A stretch of DNA of 64,000 bases from Phycisphaerae bacterium (GTDB lineage Bacteria; Planctomycetota; Phycisphaerae; UBA1845; PWPN01): positions 26,571 to 90,570 of the forward strand of contig JAUCQB010000160.1 of NCBI GenBank assembly GCA_030372985.1. Reading direction: 5' to 3'. Shown piece by piece: positions 1-8,497 of this stretch. The notes beneath the pieces are model-generated. The model searched no databases and was not told the DNA's origin. It saw nothing but the letters and a program-made list of their open reading frames with translations. Each line of letters begins with the position of its first letter. Positions within the stretch are counted from its first letter, which is position 1. The position numbers and the translations under genes are program-made.

Positions 1-1088
1 GGACGCATTCGAACGCGTACCGCAAGGTCTACAACTTCTTCCGGACGCCGTTGCGGCCGGTGCTCAAGGCGATCTGCGACGTCAACGCCGACAAGGCTAA
101 GACTTTCGCGGATACCTGGGGCTATGAGTCGGTCGAGACCGACTGGCGCAAGCTGTTGGACCGCAAGGACATCGAGCTGGTCGATATCTGCGTGCCGAAC
201 AACATGCACAAGGAGATCGCCATTGCCGCCGCCAAGGCCGGCAAGATGATTATTTGCGAGAAGCCCCTGGCGCTGAACGTGGCCGAGGGCCAGGAGATGG
301 TCGCGGCGGTCGAGAAAGCCGGCGTGCCCAACCTTGTTTCGTTCAATTACCGGCGGGTACCGGCCGTGACGTTGGCCAAGAACCTGATCGACCAGGGTCG
401 GCTCGGCCGCATCTTCCATTATCGCGCGGTCTTCCTGCAGGACTGGACCATCTCCGCCGACCTGCCGCAGGGCGGCGACGCGCTGTGGCGGCTGGATGTG
501 AAGGCGGCCGGCTCGGGCGTGACCGGCGACCTGCTCGCCCACTGCATCGACACGGCCATCTGGCTGAACGGACCGATCAAGAGCGTCACCGCGATGACCG
601 AGACGTTCATCAAGGAACGCAAGCACACCCAGACCGGCAAAGTCGAGGCCGTGGGCATCGACGATGCGTGTGCGTTCCTGGCCCGGTTCGCCAACGGCTC
701 ACTCGCGGTCTTTGAGTCCACCCGCTACGCCCGCGGCCACAAGGCCCTGTACACCTTCGAGATCAACGGTGAGAAGGCATCGATCGCCTGGGACCTGCAC
801 GACCTGCATCGGCTGAGCTACTTCGACCATCGCGATGATTCGCTCGTCCGCGGGTGGCGGAGCATCCACGTTACCGACGGCGACATGCCCTACATGAACA
901 AGTGGTGGGTGCCCGGCCTGCAGATTGGCTACGAGCACAGCTTTGTGCATCAGGCGGCCGACTTCCTGGAGGCCGTCGCCAAGGGCCAGACGGTCGGCCC
1001 GACTTTCCGCGACGCCCTCGACACGCAGAAGGTCTGCGAGGCCGTCCTGGAGAGCGCCCGCAAGGGGACGTGGGTGGATGTCGCCTGA
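1..1088 (+). CDS. Gfo/Idh/MocA-family NAD(P)-dependent sugar oxidoreductase, 5' end outside window
   Basis: The open frame runs from the first bases (reading [21 protein letters not shown]) to TGA at 1086-1088, so the start codon and the nucleotide-binding glycine motif lie upstream; the TTG at 51 is internal. The visible part has the EKPLAL motif typical of this family (about position 260), a FNYRRVPA stretch, and [13 protein letters not shown], which places a histidine where the family has its catalytic histidine. Members oxidise or reduce sugar and cyclitol hydroxyls with NAD(P). The substrate cannot be read from sequence. The downstream ThuA lipoprotein and glycoside hydrolases suggest a role in glycoside or keto-sugar metabolism, which is inference. 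Confidence 0.9.
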   Translation, partial: THSNAYRKVYNFFRTPLRPVLKAICDVNADKAKTFADTWGYESVETDWRKLLDRKDIELVDICVPNNMHKEIAIAAAKAGKMIICEKPLALNVAEGQEMVAAVEKAGVPNLVSFNYRRVPAVTLAKNLIDQGRLGRIFHYRAVFLQDWTISADLPQGGDALWRLDVKAAGSGVTGDLLAHCIDTAIWLNGPIKSVTAMTETFIKERKHTQTGKVEAVGIDDACAFLARFANGSLAVFESTRYARGHKALYTFEINGEKASIAWDLHDLHRLSYFDHRDDSLVRGWRSIHVTDGDMPYMNKWWVPGLQIGYEHSFVHQAADFLEAVAKGQTVGPTFRDALDTQKVCEAVLESARKGTWVDVA

Positions 1089-1129
1089 GGGCAGATACTG
1101 CGGCGGACAGGATACAGAGGAGTAGGCAT

Positions 1130-1633
1130 ATGTCATGCCTTGGCGTCCATTTCGCGCTGTCTGCTGAGGAAGCAGCCACACTGCGATCCCTGCCGGACGA
1201 CGAGTCACGGCTCAACCATCTCCAGGTGGTCATCGAGGAGGTGTACTTCGCCAGCCATCGCGAGTACCTCGCCGAGAGCGACAAATCCTGGGATGCCATG
1301 CATCGTGCCCTGTCCGACGGGCGTTTGACCTGGATCGGCGGGGAGTATCCGCTGAATCACGTGGTCCTTGCCGGGGAGTCGTTGTACTCCAAGACCGACT
1401 GGATCATCAGCCTGAAAAGCCCTGGACAGGTCCGAGACATTGCGGCGGCCCTCCCAGCCATCACCGAGGCTGACTTCCGGCGCCGTTACTTCGCGATTGA
1501 CGAGCGGGATTATGACTGTGCATTAGACGAGGGAGATTTTCAATACACCTGGGGCTGGTTTCAAGGTGTGCGAGATCTTTATGTCAAGGCCGCACGAACG
1601 GGTCGATGTGTTCTCTTCAGTGCCGATCAGTGA
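1130..1633 (+). CDS. DUF1877 (YfbM-like) protein
   Basis: This 167-residue protein begins MSCLGVHFALS, and the start at 1130 is favoured by a GAGGAG Shine-Dalgarno just upstream; the open frame extends further up but overlaps the preceding gene. The N-terminal MxxLGVHFALS, the WDAMHRAL..GRL block and the C-terminal FQGVRDLYVKAA..GRCVLFSADQ match the general pattern of the YfbM/DUF1877 family. That family is small, cytosolic and of unknown biochemical function. No signal peptide or membrane segment is visible. It sits 41 bases after the oxidoreductase stop and may be cotranscribed with it. Confidence 0.75.
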   Translation: MSCLGVHFALSAEEAATLRSLPDDESRLNHLQVVIEEVYFASHREYLAESDKSWDAMHRALSDGRLTWIGGEYPLNHVVLAGESLYSKTDWIISLKSPGQVRDIAAALPAITEADFRRRYFAIDERDYDCALDEGDFQYTWGWFQGVRDLYVKAARTGRCVLFSADQ

Positions 1634-1929
1634 AATGACTCGCGTGATTGACGAGCCTCTCGGACTCTGGGGTACGGCAAGTTGCGAGCAGCGCTGAATG
1701 CGCCCCCCGCCCTGAAGAGGCAACATCCCGCCAACGGACCGGTGGCATGACTTCGACGGGCTCAGTCCAAGCAAGCCACCGGCTCGCCAACAGACCGTCA
1801 TTGTCCTGCTCCGAGCGCCGATTTGAACGCTCCCCCCTCTGGTGGTAGGCTGTCACGCCGTTTGGACCGGGGACCGACCCCCGCCTGGTGTGCGATGAGA
1901 GACTCAAACAGAGAGCAAAGGGAATGATC
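1634..1929. other. Intergenic gap with one shared GC palindromic unit
   Basis: I see no convincing gene here; short open frames on both strands lack ribosome binding sites and family features. The 15 bases at 1867-1881 (CCGGGGACCGACCCC) recur in reverse complement at 43914-43928, between rplD and rplW. Confidence 0.5.
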
Positions 1930-2778
1930 ATGAGAAAGATCCATTGGTTGTTGACGGTTGGTGCAGTGCTGTGCGTAGGTGGATGCACGCAGATCGGTCA
2001 GCGTCAGGTTGCTCAGAAGCCCGAGACCCACGCGGGGGAAGCCAAGCCCACTGCCCCTGCCAAGAAGATCCTGTTCTATTCGCAATCGTTCGGGTTTCGC
2101 CATTCGGTGGTCAACCGGCCGTTGACCGGCGAGATGGCCCACGCCGAGAAGGTGTTCAAGGAGATCGCAACCAAGGCCGGATATGACGTCTTCTTCTCTC
2201 AGGATCACAACGATCTCACCGGCGACCAGTACAAGCAATACGATGCCATCGTGTTCTACACCTCGGGGAATCCGCTGATCAGTCGTGAGCCGCTGATGAA
2301 GTGGATCCGGGACGGCGGGGCGTTTATCGGCATTCACTCGGCCACCGACTCGTTCCGGGGCGAGGACAAGGGCATCCCCGGCTGGCCGGAGTACGTGAAG
2401 ATGATCGGGGCGGCTTTCGAGACACACCATGCCCAGAGGGTCGCCACGCTCAAGATCGACGTGACCGACCACCCGGCCACGAAGATGCTCGAGCAGGGGT
2501 GGAAGCTGCAGGACGAGTACTACTTGTTCGGCGACAGCTTCTCCACCGAGAGTTCGCGGTTGCTGGTCAGCGTGGACACGCAGAAGACTTCCGAGGACGA
2601 CCTCAAGGCGATGGGCATGAAGCCGGGCAGCGTCGTTCCGATCGCCTGGACCCGGACGGAAGGCAAGGGCAAGGTCTTCTACACCTCGCTAGGCCACCGC
2701 GAGGACGTCTGGACCAACCCGGCCTACCAGAAGCACCTGCTCGGCGGAATCGCCTGGGCCTTGGGCCTGGAGAAGTAA
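1930..2778 (+). CDS. ThuA-domain lipoprotein
   Basis: The ATG at 1930 is chosen because AAAGGGA lies six bases upstream and it gives a clean lipoprotein signal peptide (hydrophobic LLTVGAVLCVGGC, lipobox VGGC). The mature part carries the ThuA fold: KKILFYSQSFGFRHS, AIVFYTSGNPL, GGAFIGIHSATDSF and the C-terminal GKVFYTSLGHREDVW. ThuA-like proteins are class I glutamine-amidotransferase-like domains. They have been linked to keto-sugar handling, as in the rhizobial ThuA/ThuB trehalose pathway, where an oxidoreductase forms the 3-keto sugar. The Gfo/Idh/MocA gene upstream fits such a pairing. Location is probably periplasmic and membrane-anchored. Confidence 0.88.
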   Translation: MRKIHWLLTVGAVLCVGGCTQIGQRQVAQKPETHAGEAKPTAPAKKILFYSQSFGFRHSVVNRPLTGEMAHAEKVFKEIATKAGYDVFFSQDHNDLTGDQYKQYDAIVFYTSGNPLISREPLMKWIRDGGAFIGIHSATDSFRGEDKGIPGWPEYVKMIGAAFETHHAQRVATLKIDVTDHPATKMLEQGWKLQDEYYLFGDSFSTESSRLLVSVDTQKTSEDDLKAMGMKPGSVVPIAWTRTEGKGKVFYTSLGHREDVWTNPAYQKHLLGGIAWALGLEK

Positions 2779-2848
2779 GCTCGTATCATCAACGGGCCGG
2801 TAGTCCTCGGGCTGTCGGCCCGCTGTCTTGCGCTGAGGTCGCGGCAAG

Positions 2849-5062
2849 ATGACCCGTGCGATGTCTTTGTGCCTGCTACTGTGCTTGCTGCACGGTGGTT
2901 GCGTCCAGCTCGCAACCGATCGCATTGTCATCGATGATCTTCTGCACCGCCCCGATGCCCGCCACGGCACGCTCGGGCCGACCGGCAAACGATTGTTCAC
3001 CGAACGGCTGGATCCGGGCCTCGGCTTCCGCGGGCAGTTCTCCTACATCCATTACGCGAAGATCGCCGACCCGATCATGTTTCAGCCGCTTGACTGGGCC
3101 ATATCGAGTTCAAATCACAACGTCTTCAAACACGACAAGCCCTTCGTTTCGGCAACGGACCGAGTCGATTGGTTCCCGAGCCACCTCGTGACTCACTCGC
3201 GGTTCGGCCGCTTCGCGGTCACCGAGCGCAAGTTCATCACCGACGACGATACGCTGGTGGAGCTGGTGACGGTCACGAACGACTCGAAGGTCTCCGCCGA
3301 ATGCCTTCTTCAGGTCTCCAGCGGCTTCGCCCGCGAGCGCGGCTCGGACAATACCCTGACCGGCGCGGCTGATTTCCGCGGGGTTCGCGGGCATGCAGTT
3401 CTGGTCGCGCCTCGTTTCACGCTGGCGGGCAACGGGCCGTCGCTATGGCGATGTGTCGGCATCTGGCCCGGCCAGTCGGTCAGTTTCCGTATCGTCATGT
3501 CTTTCCAGGAAGACGCCGCCACGGCCGTGAAAACCGCTCGCGAATGGGCGGTGCGATCGGACCCGCTCGGGCACCAGCGAGCCGTCTATCAGAAATGGTT
3601 CGATGACAACTGTCCGCGCTTCGAGTGCGACGATCCGTACATAACGAAGCTTTACTGGTATCGCTGGTTTGTCGCCCGGCACTGTCTGAGCCGGGCCTGC
3701 ACCGGCAACCTGCCGTATCCGTACTTCTTCGAGGGGACGCACCAGCCACACTTTCCGCGGTTGATCTCCTTCAGTTCGCCGCACATCATCGCCGAGACCC
3801 GCTGGCTGCGCGATCCGCAATACGCATTCGGGCAGGTCAGCAACCACTGCCTCAATCCGGACGACACGAGCGGGTTCTTCATTTCCGCACGGATCAACGA
3901 AAAAGGAGGCGACTACAACAACTGGATCGTCAGTGCCGCCTGGGAGGCGTTCAAGGTCCACCCTGACCGCCAGTGGCTTCAGTCGGTGATCGAGCCGATG
4001 TCTGAGGACGTGCGCGGCACACTTCGTCAGTTCGACCGCGACGGTGACTTTCTGCCCACACCGCGCAAGCACGGGACGACCGGCATGGAGTACCAGCCGT
4101 CGTTCTTCTACTTCAACGAGAACTACGACGACAGCAAGCCCGATGCCCCGCTCGAACGCGGTGATTACGCCGCCTACCTGTACGGCAACGCGAGCGCGCT
4201 GGCCGAGGCATGGCGGTTTCTTGGCAACTCAGCCCGGGCCGCCGAGTTCGAGCAACTGGCGGGCAAGATCCAGGCGGCGTGCCTGGAGAAGCTGTGGGAC
4301 CCCACGGACCGGTTCTGCTATGCCGTCCGTGAGGCTGACGGGGCGGTCGCCCGGGTTCGGGAGATCGTGGGTTTCTATCCTTTCATGAGCCGGTTGGTGC
4401 CCGACGAACCGGAGTACGTGGCCAGCTTGGCGTACCTGGTCGATCCGGCCGAGTTCTGGACGGCCTACCCCCCGGCGACGGTCACCCAGAAATGCCCGGC
4501 CTACACCCCGCATGTGGCCACTTGGCCGGCGGCAGGTGGCAAGACCCATGGCTGCATGTGGAACGGACCGGCCTGGCCGCACGCCACCAGCGTTATCCTG
4601 GACGTCCTGGCCACGGCTCTGCGGGAGTACAACCAGCCGTATATCAAATCCGAGCACTTCTGGCACATGCTGGACCGCTACACGCACTTGCAGTATGAAA
4701 ATGGCGACCTTACCCGGCCGTTGGTCACCGAGTACTACGATGGCCAGAGCGGCACGCCGGATCCTACGGGCTGTCCGGACTACTTCCACAGCACCTATTG
4801 TGATCTGGTCATCCGACACGCGGTCGGCCTGCAGCCGTCAAATAGCGACCGGGTGGTGATAGACCCGATCCCAGGCCCGCTGAAGTGGTTTAGCTTGCGG
4901 AGGTTGCGGTATCGCGGCCATGAGCTGGATATCGTGTACAGTTCCGCCGACGCCGGGCCGGAAAGGGGCCTGACGGTCTGGGTGGACGGGAGGCGGGTGG
5001 CGCATCGGCCGGGGACACTGGGGCGGGTCGAATTCGTTTTCCCGGCCGGCGACGATTGGTGA
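2849..5062 (+). CDS. MGH1-like (alpha/alpha)6-barrel glycoside hydrolase, exported
   Basis: The 737-residue product starts with a hydrophobic signal (MSLCLLLCLLHGGC); the lipobox HGGC is imperfect, so it may be a lipoprotein or simply secreted. The C-terminal two thirds has features of the MGH1-like/GH63-type clan: NEKGGDYNNW, DGDFLPTPRKHGTTGMEY, GNASALAEAWRFLG, and the characteristic GCMWNGPAWPHATS followed by HMLDRYTHLQYENGD. Trehalases, glucosidases and rhamnosidase-like enzymes share this fold, so the substrate stays open. The N-terminal 250 residues form a likely beta-sandwich. It lies 70 bases after the ThuA gene and 108 before the GH113-like gene on the same strand. Confidence 0.78.
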   Translation: MTRAMSLCLLLCLLHGGCVQLATDRIVIDDLLHRPDARHGTLGPTGKRLFTERLDPGLGFRGQFSYIHYAKIADPIMFQPLDWAISSSNHNVFKHDKPFVSATDRVDWFPSHLVTHSRFGRFAVTERKFITDDDTLVELVTVTNDSKVSAECLLQVSSGFARERGSDNTLTGAADFRGVRGHAVLVAPRFTLAGNGPSLWRCVGIWPGQSVSFRIVMSFQEDAATAVKTAREWAVRSDPLGHQRAVYQKWFDDNCPRFECDDPYITKLYWYRWFVARHCLSRACTGNLPYPYFFEGTHQPHFPRLISFSSPHIIAETRWLRDPQYAFGQVSNHCLNPDDTSGFFISARINEKGGDYNNWIVSAAWEAFKVHPDRQWLQSVIEPMSEDVRGTLRQFDRDGDFLPTPRKHGTTGMEYQPSFFYFNENYDDSKPDAPLERGDYAAYLYGNASALAEAWRFLGNSARAAEFEQLAGKIQAACLEKLWDPTDRFCYAVREADGAVARVREIVGFYPFMSRLVPDEPEYVASLAYLVDPAEFWTAYPPATVTQKCPAYTPHVATWPAAGGKTHGCMWNGPAWPHATSVILDVLATALREYNQPYIKSEHFWHMLDRYTHLQYENGDLTRPLVTEYYDGQSGTPDPTGCPDYFHSTYCDLVIRHAVGLQPSNSDRVVIDPIPGPLKWFSLRRLRYRGHELDIVYSSADAGPERGLTVWVDGRRVAHRPGTLGRVEFVFPAGDDW

Positions 5063-5170
5063 ATCGATGTCTGAGCGAGTGAGAAAGGTAGGGCACGGTC
5101 GGAGCTGCCGCAGGCGGCGGAGACCTGCCGATCCAGCCTCTCGCATTTGCTCTGAGGGAGACTGAACCGG

Positions 5171-6340
5171 ATGAAGGTGGTTTGGCAGGTTGCAGGCGGT
5201 CTCTGCGTCATCGGGGCGGCGTTCTGGTGGACGTGCACGGGCCGCGGAGACGGCGGGCGCGAGCCGAGCGGCCGGTCGGCCAATCGCGGCGGCGATGTCG
5301 CCCAGTCGTTCGCTCCGCGGAGGACCCCCTCGGGTATGGCGAGCGGCCCATATCATGGCATGTCATGGCAAATACACTACTCGGCCACGGCCGTCGAGCA
5401 GGCCAAGGTCATGTGCCGCGAAATCGCCGATCTGGGCGCCGACACGGTGATGATCAGCAATCCCGGCTATCAGGAGCACGCCGGCTCCGATTCATTCAAG
5501 ATCGACCCGGTCGTCACGCCAAGCAGGGAGCAGTGGCTCGAAATCTTCAGAATCGCCCACGACAACGGCCTGCGAATTATTCTCATGCCGATCATCCTGC
5601 TGTCCGACCCGCGGGGCAACGAGTGGCGCGGCGTGATCAGCCCGCCGAACTGGGACGACTGGTTCGAGCAGTACCGCAAGTTCATCCTGCACTTCGCCCG
5701 CATCGCCGAGGAAGGCAAGGTCGAGGTCTTCATGGTCGGCTCGGAACTGGTCAGCACCGAGAAGTTCACCAACCGCTGGCACGAGGTGATTCGCGAGGCT
5801 CGCAAAGAGTTCTCCGGAAAACTGTCCTACTCGGCCAATTGGGATCACTACAAGGTGGTCGAGTTCTGGGACGAACTGGACCTCGTCGGGATGACCAGCT
5901 ACTACAAGCTTTCGTCTGAACCCCGCCCGTCGCTCCACGACCTCATCAAGGCCTGGGGACCGCTCAGGAAAGGGTTGCTCAAGTGGCAGGCCACGGTCAA
6001 CAAGCCGCTGCTGTTCACCGAAGCCGGATGGTGCAGCCAGGAGGGCGCGTCCATTGAACCGTGGAATTACTACTACAAGCAGGAAGCCACGCCTGCCGGA
6101 CTGGAAGAGCAACTCAACTGCTACCTCGCGTTCATGGAGACCTGGAAGTACTCCGATGAGCCGGGCAAACGCCTGACGCCCGAGCAGTTGGGCGGGGTCT
6201 TGTGGTGGGAGTGGAACGACACGCCCGGCGGCAAAAACGACTACAACTACACCCCGCGTGGCAAGCCCGCCGAAAAGGCCTTGCGAGACTGGTTCGCCGC
6301 CGCCCGGAAAAGGTGGCCCGCGACCTCGCCCGCGAAGTAG
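5171..6340 (+). CDS. GH113-type endo-beta-mannanase-like TIM-barrel glycosidase
   Basis: The protein has 389 residues with an N-terminal hydrophobic export signal (VVWQVAGGLCVIGAAFWW) and a single TIM barrel. Family GH113 features are visible: HGMSWQIHYSA near the barrel start, the acid/base Glu in MVGSEL (E192 from the ATG) and the nucleophile Glu in LLFTEAGW (E284), plus WWEWND at the last strand. GH113 enzymes cleave beta-1,4-mannans. Substrate assignment here rests on the motifs only. A GAGGGA sequence precedes the ATG at a usable distance. It closes the plus-strand sugar group that starts at position 1. Confidence 0.83.
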   Translation: MKVVWQVAGGLCVIGAAFWWTCTGRGDGGREPSGRSANRGGDVAQSFAPRRTPSGMASGPYHGMSWQIHYSATAVEQAKVMCREIADLGADTVMISNPGYQEHAGSDSFKIDPVVTPSREQWLEIFRIAHDNGLRIILMPIILLSDPRGNEWRGVISPPNWDDWFEQYRKFILHFARIAEEGKVEVFMVGSELVSTEKFTNRWHEVIREARKEFSGKLSYSANWDHYKVVEFWDELDLVGMTSYYKLSSEPRPSLHDLIKAWGPLRKGLLKWQATVNKPLLFTEAGWCSQEGASIEPWNYYYKQEATPAGLEEQLNCYLAFMETWKYSDEPGKRLTPEQLGGVLWWEWNDTPGGKNDYNYTPRGKPAEKALRDWFAAARKRWPATSPAK

Positions 6341-6350
6341 GTCCCGGTGG

Positions 6351-6791
6351 CTATTCCTTCGTCTCGGGCAGATGTTCCTTGATCAGCTTCGGCACATCCA
6401 TCAGCAGTTCGCGCAGGCCCTTTCGCCCGGCGTTCTCGACGGCAGCGTTGAAGGGGAACCATTCCCGTTCGCGGCGATACTGCTCCGGGTACTCGGCCTG
6501 AACCCCGGTCACCCGCAGCAGGAACACGCTGACGTGGACCATGGCGTCCCATTTTCTCTTGTTGAACGAGAAGAAACCGACGGGTTGCTCGGAGAGCGTG
6601 CCCACCACGCCGGCCTCCTCGATGGCTTCAGCACGGGCGGTCTCCCTTGGTGTGACGCCCGGATCGATCAGGCCCTTGGGGATCCCCCATTTGTCTTTGT
6701 CGATCCGGCGGATCAGGAGAATCTCGATCCGGCCGTTGGGGTCGTAGCGATAGGGAATCGCTCCAGCCTGGGCATAGATTTCGGTGCTCAC
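6351..6791 (-). CDS. Nudix hydrolase, DIPP-like subgroup
   Basis: I place the start at the GTG at 6791 because the minus strand there reads TGGAGG-TTGCCG-GTG, an excellent ribosome binding site; an in-frame ATG at 6821 lacks one. The product is 146 residues, about the normal size. The Nudix box reads PKGLIDPGVTPRE..A..EAIEEAGVVG. The second half (EAxEEAGV) is intact, but the usual first Glu is Val and the Arg of REUxEE is Ala, as in the diphosphoinositol/diadenosine-polyphosphate hydrolase type. The substrate is probably a nucleoside- or inositol-linked polyphosphate. It converges on the GH113 gene with an 11-base gap. Confidence 0.82.
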   Translation of the reverse strand: MSTEIYAQAGAIPYRYDPNGRIEILLIRRIDKDKWGIPKGLIDPGVTPRETARAEAIEEAGVVGTLSEQPVGFFSFNKRKWDAMVHVSVFLLRVTGVQAEYPEQYRREREWFPFNAAVENAGRKGLRELLMDVPKLIKEHLPETKE

Positions 6792-6857
6792 CGGCAACCT
6801 CCACAACTCGCTGCCTGGCATAATATCGTTCAAAGGAGCGATCTGATAGTATGAGAC

Positions 6858-6936
6858 GGGGCTGGGGACTTGGGGCTGGAGCCTGGGGAGCGGGACCGGT
6901 TTCCCGCTAGCCCCCAGCCCCCAATCCCCAGTCCCC
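6858..6936. repeat. GGGGCTGGGGA / CCCCAGTCCCC word-repeat tract
   Basis: The interval between the divergent Nudix and tyrS genes holds a tract of short related words (GGGGCTGGGGACTTGGGG on one side, CCAGCCCCCAATCCCCAG on the other) that forms an imperfect inverted repeat of about 25 bases per arm. It does not look like coding DNA. Confidence 0.65.
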
Positions 6937-6964
6937 GCAGCCTGCCCGTGCAGAGGGCGGGCTG

Positions 6965-6992
6965 TTGAACGGTCGTTGTTGGCAGGGATAAT
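6965..6992 (+). promoter_or_regulatory. Candidate tyrS promoter, leaderless start
   Basis: TTGAAC at 6965-6970 and GATAAT at 6987-6992 are separated by 16 bases. The expected transcription start, seven bases after the -10, coincides with the A of the tyrS ATG at 6999. No Shine-Dalgarno is evident, so the message may be leaderless. Confidence 0.45.
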
Positions 6993-6998
6993 AACCGC

Positions 6999-8243
6999 AT
7001 GAGCTTCGCAAGTGTTGAAGAACAACTGAAGGTGCTGACCCGCGGGGTCGAGCGGATCGATACCCTGGACGAACTGCGTCACAAGCTGCAGCGGTCCCGG
7101 GAAACGAACACGCCTCTGCGGATCAAGCTTGGACTGGACCCGACGGCTCCGGACATCCACCTCGGGCACACCGTGGTTCTTCGTAAGATGCGTCAGTTTC
7201 AGGACTTAGGGCACAAGGCGGTGCTGATCATCGGCGACTATACGGCCAAGGTCGGCGACCCATCGGGGCGCAGCAAGACCCGGCCGGTCCTGGATGACAA
7301 GGCCATTGAGGCCAACGCCAAGACCTATTTCGAGCAGGCCGGCAAGGTGCTGGACACCTCTCCCGGCAAGCTGGAGGTCCGGCCCAACAGCGAATGGCTG
7401 GCGGGGATGACCTTTGCCGATGTGCTCAAGCTGGCCGGGCAGATGACGGTCGGCCAGATGCTCAAGCGGGAGGACTTCCGCAAGCGTTTCGAGGCTGAGA
7501 TTCCCATCGGCGTTCACGAACTGCTCTACCCCCTGATGCAGGGCTGGGACAGCGTGTGCGTTCAATCGGACGTCGAACTGGGGGGCACCGACCAGACGTT
7601 CAACAACCTCGTCGGCCGCGATCTTCAGCGAAACGCCGGCCAGCATGCCCAGGTGGTCATGGTGATGCCCATTCTGGTCGGTCTTGACGGCGTCGAGAAG
7701 ATGAGCAAGTCGCTGGGCAACTATGTCGGTATACACGAGCCGCCGCACGACATGTTCGGCAAGCTGATGAGCGTTCCCGACGGCTGCATGGTGAACTACC
7801 TGACCTTGCTGACCTCGATCCCCGAGAACGAGATCCGCGAACTGACCAATGCGAGCAAGACGCACCCCATGGAGGCCAAGAAACGGCTGGCAGTGGGGGT
7901 GGCCTCGGGCTTTCACGACCGCAAGCTCGTCGAGCAGGCCCGGGAGGAGTGGGAGCGGATTCACCAGAAGAAGGCTTCGACCGGCGATCTGGTCGTGCCG
8001 GCCGACACCCCGACGATCCAGGTGCCGGAAGCGGTCATGCAGGACGGCCGGGCCATGACCCTCAAGCTCATCGTTGCCTGCGGTTTCGCCGCGACCAATA
8101 GCGAAGCCCGCCGGCTGATCGACGAAAAGGGCATCCGCCTCAACGGCGAGGTGGTCGAAGAGGCCACCGGCACCCTGGCCGTCAAAAGCGGCGATATCCT
8201 CCAGCGCGGCAAGCGGAAGTTCGTGAGATTGGGGGTTTTATAG
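6999..8243 (+). CDS. tyrS: Tyrosyl-tRNA synthetase
   Basis: This 414-residue class I synthetase charges tRNA-Tyr in the cytosol. The HIGH-type motif is HLGH at residues 54-57 in LGLDPTAPDIHLGH, and the KMSKS loop is at residues 234-238. The catalytic domain contains GGTDQTFNNLVGRDLQ, and the C-terminal 65 residues are an S4-type RNA-binding domain (ARRLIDEKGIRLNGEVVEE). Length and the wording of the HIGH region resemble the TyrZ-like form rather than the shorter E. coli TyrS type. The gene stands alone and may be read from a leaderless transcript. Confidence 0.97.
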   Translation: MSFASVEEQLKVLTRGVERIDTLDELRHKLQRSRETNTPLRIKLGLDPTAPDIHLGHTVVLRKMRQFQDLGHKAVLIIGDYTAKVGDPSGRSKTRPVLDDKAIEANAKTYFEQAGKVLDTSPGKLEVRPNSEWLAGMTFADVLKLAGQMTVGQMLKREDFRKRFEAEIPIGVHELLYPLMQGWDSVCVQSDVELGGTDQTFNNLVGRDLQRNAGQHAQVVMVMPILVGLDGVEKMSKSLGNYVGIHEPPHDMFGKLMSVPDGCMVNYLTLLTSIPENEIRELTNASKTHPMEAKKRLAVGVASGFHDRKLVEQAREEWERIHQKKASTGDLVVPADTPTIQVPEAVMQDGRAMTLKLIVACGFAATNSEARRLIDEKGIRLNGEVVEEATGTLAVKSGDILQRGKRKFVRLGVL

Positions 8244-8292
8244 GAGTTTTTAGCTCTTAGCTATTAGCCGGGCACAGATGGGTGGCTGGGTG

Positions 8293-8321
8293 GCCCATCC
8301 CCGCCGCAGCGGGGGTGGGGG
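8293..8321. repeat. GC-rich hairpin after tyrS
   Basis: GCCCATCCCCGC and GCGGGGGTGGG face each other across a four-base loop with one mismatch. It could end tyrS transcription, but no T-tract follows it. Confidence 0.4.
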
Positions 8322-8365
8322 CACCCGACACCCGCCCCTGATCGCCGAGTCCGAGAACCCCGACG

Positions 8366-8418
8366 CTTGAACCCTGGACTCTGAGCTCTGAACCCCGAAC
8401 CCTGAACCCTGAACCCTG
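8366..8418. repeat. GAACCCTG word-repeat tract
   Basis: The seven- to eight-base word GAACCCTG is repeated four or more times with drift (GGACTCTGAGCTCTGAACCC among them) in the gap between tyrS and the large pilin-like gene. Confidence 0.65.
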
Positions 8419-8497
8419 CCGGCTTTACGGCCGACCCTCGTCTAGTCACTTGGTCCCCCGTATATTCCGATGGAGTTTTAACGGAGGATTTGGGCCG

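Noticed and set aside
6822..7169. Longer Nudix protein starting inside tyrS
   Set aside because: The extension overlaps tyrS antisense and repeat DNA; the GTG at 6791 has an excellent ribosome binding site.
8366..8418. Possible CRISPR repeat array
   Set aside because: The words are 7-8 bases, drifted, and lack regular spacers; no cas genes are present in the window.
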